Of a stretch of 64,000 bases of DNA, positions 60,018-64,000 are shown piece after piece. The position numbers were made by a program, and so were the translations under genes. The stretch comes from Streptomyces virginiae (GTDB lineage: Bacteria > Actinomycetota > Actinomycetes > Streptomycetales > Streptomycetaceae): NCBI RefSeq assembly GCF_000720455.1, contig NZ_JOAK01000023.1, forward strand, positions 36,138-100,137, written 5' to 3'. Each line of letters opens with the position of its first letter. Within the stretch, counting starts at the first letter, position 1. The notes under the pieces were generated by a model. It did no database searches, was not told the DNA's origin, and was given only the letters and a program-made list of their open reading frames with translations.

Positions 60018-60691
60018 ACGACCCGCACCGATCCTCGGGCGACCGCCCCGAGCCCGTGGACACCATGAAGGCACCGGCCTCGGTGCTCCACGAGGCCGAG
60101 CTGCGGGCCGGCCCCGAAATCCTGCCCTGCGGGCGCCCCGTCAGCCGTGCCTGGGAACAGGCGCGCAGGCCCGCCGGCACCCCGGTGGACCCGCACACCG
60201 GCACGTGCACGTGGTGCCGGCAGGCTGTCGAAGGACTGACCGCCCTGGACCGGGCCGCCCGCGCCCTGCGCACCGAAGAACAGCCCGACGGCCGTACACT
60301 CGCGCAGCGGGTCGTCGACGCGGTGCGTGCCGAGACGCGCCTGGGCGCCATGCTGCTGCTGGACGACCCCGATCAGGACCTGCACATCGCCGAGAGCGCC
60401 GCGGCGAAGGTGCTGCGCCGGGCCGTCGACACCGTTCCGGGTGCCCGTGCCATCAGCTGCCGCCTCGTGCTCGTCCGGGGGAGCCGGGCCGTGCACACCG
60501 TCGCCCTCACCATCGCGGCCGCACTCGATCAGCCGCTGCCGGAGCGGGCCGAGGAAGTGCGCGGGGCCGTGCTGCACGCGGCTCACCGCGGCTTGGGCCT
60601 GCGCGTCACGGCGGTCGACCTGACCATCAACGCGGTGCTGGAGGCTCCCCGTGCCACGGTCGACGAGCGATCGACGGGTGGCGACCTGTGA
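60008..60691 (+). CDS. Asp23/Gls24-like protein with HxxxCxxC anti-sigma-type motif
   Basis: A 227-residue protein. H63-x3-C67-x2-C70 (DPHTGTCTWCRQAVEG) is the zinc motif of ZAS anti-sigma factors; upstream lie RAGPEILPCGRPVSRAWEQ, a possible helix contacting the sigma factor. The C-terminal half (AQRVVDAVRAETRLGAMLLLDDPDQDLHIAESAAAKVLRRAVDTVPGARAISCRLVLVRGSRAVHTVALTIAAALDQPLPERAEEVRGAVLHAAHRGLGLRVTAVDLTI) has the Gls24 pattern. It overlaps the ECF gene by ten bases. Probably the anti-sigma factor of that gene. Confidence 0.75.
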   Translation: MALDDPHRSSGDRPEPVDTMKAPASVLHEAELRAGPEILPCGRPVSRAWEQARRPAGTPVDPHTGTCTWCRQAVEGLTALDRAARALRTEEQPDGRTLAQRVVDAVRAETRLGAMLLLDDPDQDLHIAESAAAKVLRRAVDTVPGARAISCRLVLVRGSRAVHTVALTIAAALDQPLPERAEEVRGAVLHAAHRGLGLRVTAVDLTINAVLEAPRATVDERSTGGDL

Positions 60692-61119
60692 CCACCGCCG
60701 CGCGTGAGGACGTCCATCGGGCGGCGGCCCGCGCCGCCCTCCAGGTTCCCGGCGTGGCAGGTTTCCAGCCCGCCCTCGGTGACCTCCTCCCCCTCGCCGT
60801 CTCCCGGACGAAGCACGCCCTGGCGGGCGGCGCGGCCGCCGGGCGTCCCGCCGCCGGCGTCCGCTGCCGGCACACCCCGGAAGACGGCTGGCTGGTGGAG
60901 GTGCGGTGCGCGGTGCGCTCCGACCGGCGCGTGGTCGACGTCGCCCGAGACGTCCGCGAGCGGGTCCGGGCGGCGGTGACGGCCAAGCTCGCGCACCACG
61001 GCAGCCCCGGGCCGGTCACCGTCCTGATAGCGGTCACCCGCACCGAGTGGATCGTGAGCCGTCCGGATGCGCCGGCCCTCCGCCTCGTGTCTCCGCCCGA
61101 TGTACGCCACCCGGATTGA
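60688..61119 (+). CDS. Asp23/Gls24-like protein
   Basis: A 143-residue protein: EDVHRAAARAALQVPGVAGFQPALGDLL..., EDGWLVEVRCAVRSDRRVVDVARDVRERVRAAVTAKLAHHGSPGPVTVLIAVTRTEW. It has the strand-helix layout of Gls24 domains. GTG 60688 overlaps the previous stop (GTGA, four bases). Third gene of the ECF operon, so two Gls24-like proteins are made with the sigma factor. Confidence 0.72.
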   Translation: MTTAAREDVHRAAARAALQVPGVAGFQPALGDLLPLAVSRTKHALAGGAAAGRPAAGVRCRHTPEDGWLVEVRCAVRSDRRVVDVARDVRERVRAAVTAKLAHHGSPGPVTVLIAVTRTEWIVSRPDAPALRLVSPPDVRHPD

Positions 61120-61243
61120 CACGGGTGTCCTGGCGCTGGGGTGCACCGGCTGCGGGGCCTCGGACTGTTAGAGAGGCCGTGCGGCCCGCGCGATGCCGGA
61201 GGCCGGCCAACGGGCTCTGCCCGCACCAGGAACGAGGGGCGCA

Positions 61244-62164
61244 ATGCGCGACATGTCCACGCCCGGCCGAGACCGCCACCCCGGCGCCCCGCTGCGGGGA
61301 AGGGTCGCGGTCGTGACCGGCGCCGCACGCGGAATCGGGGCGGCACTGGCACGGAACCTGTCCGAGGCGGGGATGTCCGTGGCGCTGCTGGGCCGCGAGG
61401 AGGCGTCCCTGCGCGCGACGGCGAGGACCCTGCCGAACCGGAGCGTCTGCGTCGAGGCCGACGTCACCGACAACGCGGCACTGCAGGCCGCCGCCCGGCA
61501 CGTGGAAGAGGTGCTGGGACCGGCCAGCGTGGTCGCCGCCAACGCCGGGATCGCCGTCGGCGGGCCCTTCGACCGCACGGCGGCAGACCTGTGGCAGCGC
61601 GTCATCGACGTCAACCTCACCGGATCCGCCAACACCGCCAGGGCCTTCCTGCCCCAGCTGACCCGCACGCGTGGCTACTTCCTCCAGGTCGCCTCCACCG
61701 CCGCGCTGGGCTCCTCCCCCATGATGAGCGCCTACTGCGCCTCCAAGGCCGGCGTCGAGTCCTTCGCACTGGCGTTGCGCAGCGAGGTGGAGCCCGACGG
61801 TGTCGCCGTCGGGATCGCCTACGTCCACTGGACCGGCACCGACATGATCAGCGGCCTCGACGAGCTTCCCGTACTGCGTGCCCTGCGCCGCCACCAGCCC
61901 CGGTTCGCCCGTCGGGTGCGCACCCCCGAGCAGGTCGCCGGCTGGATGGCGGAGGGGGTCGCGCGCCGCTCCCCCTCCGTCTACGCGCCGCCCTGGCTGC
62001 GCTGGTGCCAGCCACTGCGGCCGCTCTTCCCGCCGATCGTCGCCCGCATCGCCCGCCGTGAGCTGCGTACGCCCGCGCGCGGCGAACTGACGGCCGACGC
62101 CACCGTCCTGGGTGCCGGAGGCCTCGCGGACTGGCACGCCCGCAACCCGCCCGGGGGCTCCTGA
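61244..62164 (+). CDS. short-chain dehydrogenase/reductase
   Basis: A 306-residue SDR: VAVVTGAARGIGAALARNLSEAGMSVALLGR, VVAANAGIAVGG, the catalytic Ser in VASTAALGS and Tyr-Lys in YCASKAGVESFALALRSEVEP. A C-terminal extension of about 60 residues (LRALRRHQPRFARRVRTPEQVAGWMAEGVARRSPSVYAPPWLRWC) resembles SDRs linked to membrane or lipid substrates. ATG 61244 has GAGGGG upstream. Single gene. Confidence 0.9.
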   Translation: MRDMSTPGRDRHPGAPLRGRVAVVTGAARGIGAALARNLSEAGMSVALLGREEASLRATARTLPNRSVCVEADVTDNAALQAAARHVEEVLGPASVVAANAGIAVGGPFDRTAADLWQRVIDVNLTGSANTARAFLPQLTRTRGYFLQVASTAALGSSPMMSAYCASKAGVESFALALRSEVEPDGVAVGIAYVHWTGTDMISGLDELPVLRALRRHQPRFARRVRTPEQVAGWMAEGVARRSPSVYAPPWLRWCQPLRPLFPPIVARIARRELRTPARGELTADATVLGAGGLADWHARNPPGGS

Positions 62165-62309
62165 GCCGCTGCGGACGTGGACCGGCCGCCCACCAGTGCG
62201 CCCTGGGAACCGGCGGGGGCCGAGAGGTCGCGGCGAGGTGGGCAAAGCCCTGCACGGTGCTGGTCGCCATCACTAGAATTCGGCCAAGCCAGGCTATGCG
62301 GGGGGCCGA

Positions 62310-63887
62310 GTGGAAGCGTTGATTCCGGGTGATCCTGTAACGGTCGGTCCGTACCGCGTCGTCGCGCGGCTCGGCAGCGGGGGCATGGGGCGGGTCTATC
62401 TGGCCCGGACGCCCGGCGGGCGCAGCGTGGCCGTGAAGGTGGTGCATCCCGAGCTGGCGCGGGATCCGGAGTTCAGACGGCGCTTCGCCCGCGAGGTCGC
62501 GGCGGCGCGGGCGGTGGACGGGCGGTTCACCGCACAGGTCCTCGACGCCGGCGTGGACGACCCGACACCGTGGCTGAGCACCGTGTTCGTGCCCGGCATG
62601 TCGCTCGCCGAGGCGGTGGCCGAACACGGCCCCTTCCCCGTGGAGTCGGCGCTCGCCCTGGCCCGCGGACTGGCCGCGGCGCTCGCGGCGGTGCACGCGG
62701 CCGGCCTGGTGCACCGGGACCTGAAGCCGTCGAACGTGCTGCTGGGCCCCGACGGCCCCCGGGTGATCGACTTCGGCATCTCGCGGGCGACCGAGGCAAG
62801 CGCCCTGACCCGGACCGGGATGACCGTGGGGTCGCCCGGCTTCATGTCTCCGGAGCAGGCCGGCGGGGGCACGGTGGGGGCCGCGTCCGACGTGTTCTCG
62901 TTCGGGACGGTGCTGGCCTTCACCCTGACCGGGGAGAGCCCCTTCGGTACGGGTGCCACTCCCGCGCTGCTGTACCGGGTCGTCCATGCCGAGCCACGGC
63001 TGGAGGGCCTCTCGGGGGTGGCGCTGGACCTCGTACGGCGGTGCCTGGCCAAGGACCCTGCGCGGCGGCCTTCGCCCGCAGTCCTGTTGGCCGAGCTGTC
63101 CGCGCGGCCGGACGGTTCGGGGTGGCTGCCGCCCGCCGTCGCCGGCAGCCTGCTCGCGCGGGCCTCCTCCGCGCTCGAAGCGGATTCCGGTCCCGCGCCG
63201 GCGGCCGCACCCGCCCGGTACGCGCCGACCCGTGTGGACCCGGCGCCGGCCGGCCCCGCGATGCGCCCGACGGGGATCCGGGGGCGGATCCGAACGGCTC
63301 CCTTCCTGGCGGCGGTCGCCGTGGTGGTGGCCGCGTCGATCGGCGCCCTGGCGTACACGGCCCACCAGCACCGCGAGGACGCGGACCCGTCGTACGTCTC
63401 CCAGGACGACAACGCCGACACTCCCTCGGACACCCCGTCGGCCGAGGAGACGAGCCCGGAGCCCACCGACGGCGGGACGACTTCCGAGGAGCCGACCCCC
63501 GCGGCCACCGATCCGTTCGACGACTGGTCCCTGGCCGACGAGGCGGACGTCCGGCTGCCCACCGGCCACGGCTTCGACGCCTCGGACTTCAAGAACGCCA
63601 AGTCCGGCACCGGTTTCGACGTCGACCTGCACCAGAACTGGGACCTCGCGGGGGACGACATCCTGCTGCTCAAGGACGAGGACTCCGACGTGAACAGCGA
63701 CTGCCTGGCCGACGAGTGGTCCTCCGGCTACGGAACCCTCGTGGAGGACGCGGAGTGGGACGTCGGCGACAAGATCTGCGTCCGGTCCTCCTCCGACGTG
63801 CTCCTCGTCCTCCAGGTCACCGACATCGCGGACGGGTCCGGTGACGACCACATGGAAGCCCTCGCCAAACTGTGGAAACGGCAGTAG
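62310..63887 (+). CDS. PknB-type Ser/Thr protein kinase with extracytoplasmic domain
   Basis: A 525-residue kinase. Gly loop LGSGGMGRVYLA, Lys43 in SVAVKVV, catalytic loop HRDLKPSNVLL, DFG in VIDFGISRA and SPEQ in the activation segment are complete. A Pro/Ala linker leads to one membrane helix (TAPFLAAVAVVVAASIGALAYTAH, about residues 330-353), a Thr/Glu/Pro-rich spacer and an outer domain (LPTGHGFDASDFKNAKSGTGFDVDLHQNWDLAGDDILLLKDEDSDVNSDCLADEW) that is not a PASTA domain. Start GTG 62310. Ligand unknown. Confidence 0.92.
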   Translation: MEALIPGDPVTVGPYRVVARLGSGGMGRVYLARTPGGRSVAVKVVHPELARDPEFRRRFAREVAAARAVDGRFTAQVLDAGVDDPTPWLSTVFVPGMSLAEAVAEHGPFPVESALALARGLAAALAAVHAAGLVHRDLKPSNVLLGPDGPRVIDFGISRATEASALTRTGMTVGSPGFMSPEQAGGGTVGAASDVFSFGTVLAFTLTGESPFGTGATPALLYRVVHAEPRLEGLSGVALDLVRRCLAKDPARRPSPAVLLAELSARPDGSGWLPPAVAGSLLARASSALEADSGPAPAAAPARYAPTRVDPAPAGPAMRPTGIRGRIRTAPFLAAVAVVVAASIGALAYTAHQHREDADPSYVSQDDNADTPSDTPSAEETSPEPTDGGTTSEEPTPAATDPFDDWSLADEADVRLPTGHGFDASDFKNAKSGTGFDVDLHQNWDLAGDDILLLKDEDSDVNSDCLADEWSSGYGTLVEDAEWDVGDKICVRSSSDVLLVLQVTDIADGSGDDHMEALAKLWKRQ

Positions 63888-64000
63888 ACACTCCCTAGGG
63901 GGTGTCCGCAAAGTAGCGTCGGCCGCCCGGAGGGCGGGCGCGGCGGGGTCCGGTGCGTGCGATTGCAAGGCGGAGGAGGGAGCCGATGCGGAGCATCGGC
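63888..64000. repeat. start of an intergenic repeat element
   Basis: After the kinase stop comes CCCTAGGGGGTGTCCGCAAAG, then GCGTCGGCCGCCCGGAGGGCGGGCGC and a GGCGGAGGAGGGAGCC stretch ending in the self-complementary CCGATGCGGAGCATCGG. The opening CTAGGGGGTGTC matches the element found at other gene ends in this window. The right end is cut by the window edge. It resembles short mobile-like (MITE-type) elements seen between Streptomyces genes. Confidence 0.5.

Noticed and set aside
1..64000. Transposase, integrase or CRISPR array
   Set aside because: No protein with such motifs and no regular repeat-spacer array was found on reading both strands.

Overview
The base composition (very GC-rich, with strong G/C preference at third codon positions), frequent GTG starts and protein families (WhiB-like, AmaP/Asp23 cassette, emfourin, DUF4328, Tat-exported amidase, many TetR/LysR/AraC regulators) indicate a Streptomyces or close relative chromosome. 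No rRNA, tRNA, CRISPR array, intact insertion sequence or phage module was seen. The window reads as accessory chromosome arm or arm-proximal sequence: small operons, many regulator-enzyme pairs with their own operators, and several decayed genes.

Layout. 1-3.5 kb: glycine betaine supply on the minus strand (betB, betA, start of a proV-like ABC ATPase). 3.5-10 kb: a FAD oxidoreductase, hypothetical genes, a WhiB-like protein, a DUF4328 membrane protein, Ohr and an AraC regulator. 10-16 kb: a frameshifted DJ-1/PfpI gene, a secreted metallohydrolase, a GYD protein, and a TetR-controlled SnoaL-NmrA-TetR unit with two operator copies. 16-26 kb: membrane and secreted proteins, an RNB ribonuclease, an orphan emfourin, two alpha/beta hydrolases, a frameshifted DUF4232 lipoprotein, a glycosyltransferase, and a Fe-S type regulator with a DUF3291 gene. 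26-32.5 kb: LysR/NmrA/darcynin, MarR/old-yellow-enzyme and a SUKH protein. 32.5-34.5 kb: degraded stretch holding an iron box, a DedA-like gene, a twice-frameshifted gene and a MerR remnant. 34.6-47.7 kb: LysR/SDR pair, small secreted protein, GNAT, beta-propeller, peptidoglycan amidase, two LuxR genes (one frameshifted), STAS protein, AraC, P450, NUDIX and a TetR/SDR pair around a perfect palindrome. 47.8-56.7 kb: PHP-propeller exported enzyme, MBL hydrolase, a stand-alone alanyl-tRNA synthetase core behind an alanine-rich leader peptide, methyltransferase, CutA, an ADF/cofilin-like protein and a glycogen-binding-domain protein. 56.7-61.1 kb: Asp23/Gls24-AmaP envelope-stress cassette divergent from an ECF sigma operon. 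61.2-64 kb: SDR, Ser/Thr kinase and the start of an intergenic repeat.

Most notable points: (1) a 22-residue Ala/Thr-rich leader ORF, apparently leaderless, ahead of an AlaRS-like catalytic core, with hairpins between them; (2) a protein with the ADF/cofilin sequence pattern next to a CBM48 protein; (3) an ECF sigma gene overlapped by a gene that joins an HxxxCxxC anti-sigma-type motif to a Gls24-like domain; (4) a short dispersed element whose CTAG supplies the TAG stop of at least five genes; (5) three genes each broken by one apparent +1 shift, which may be true pseudogenes or assembly indels.
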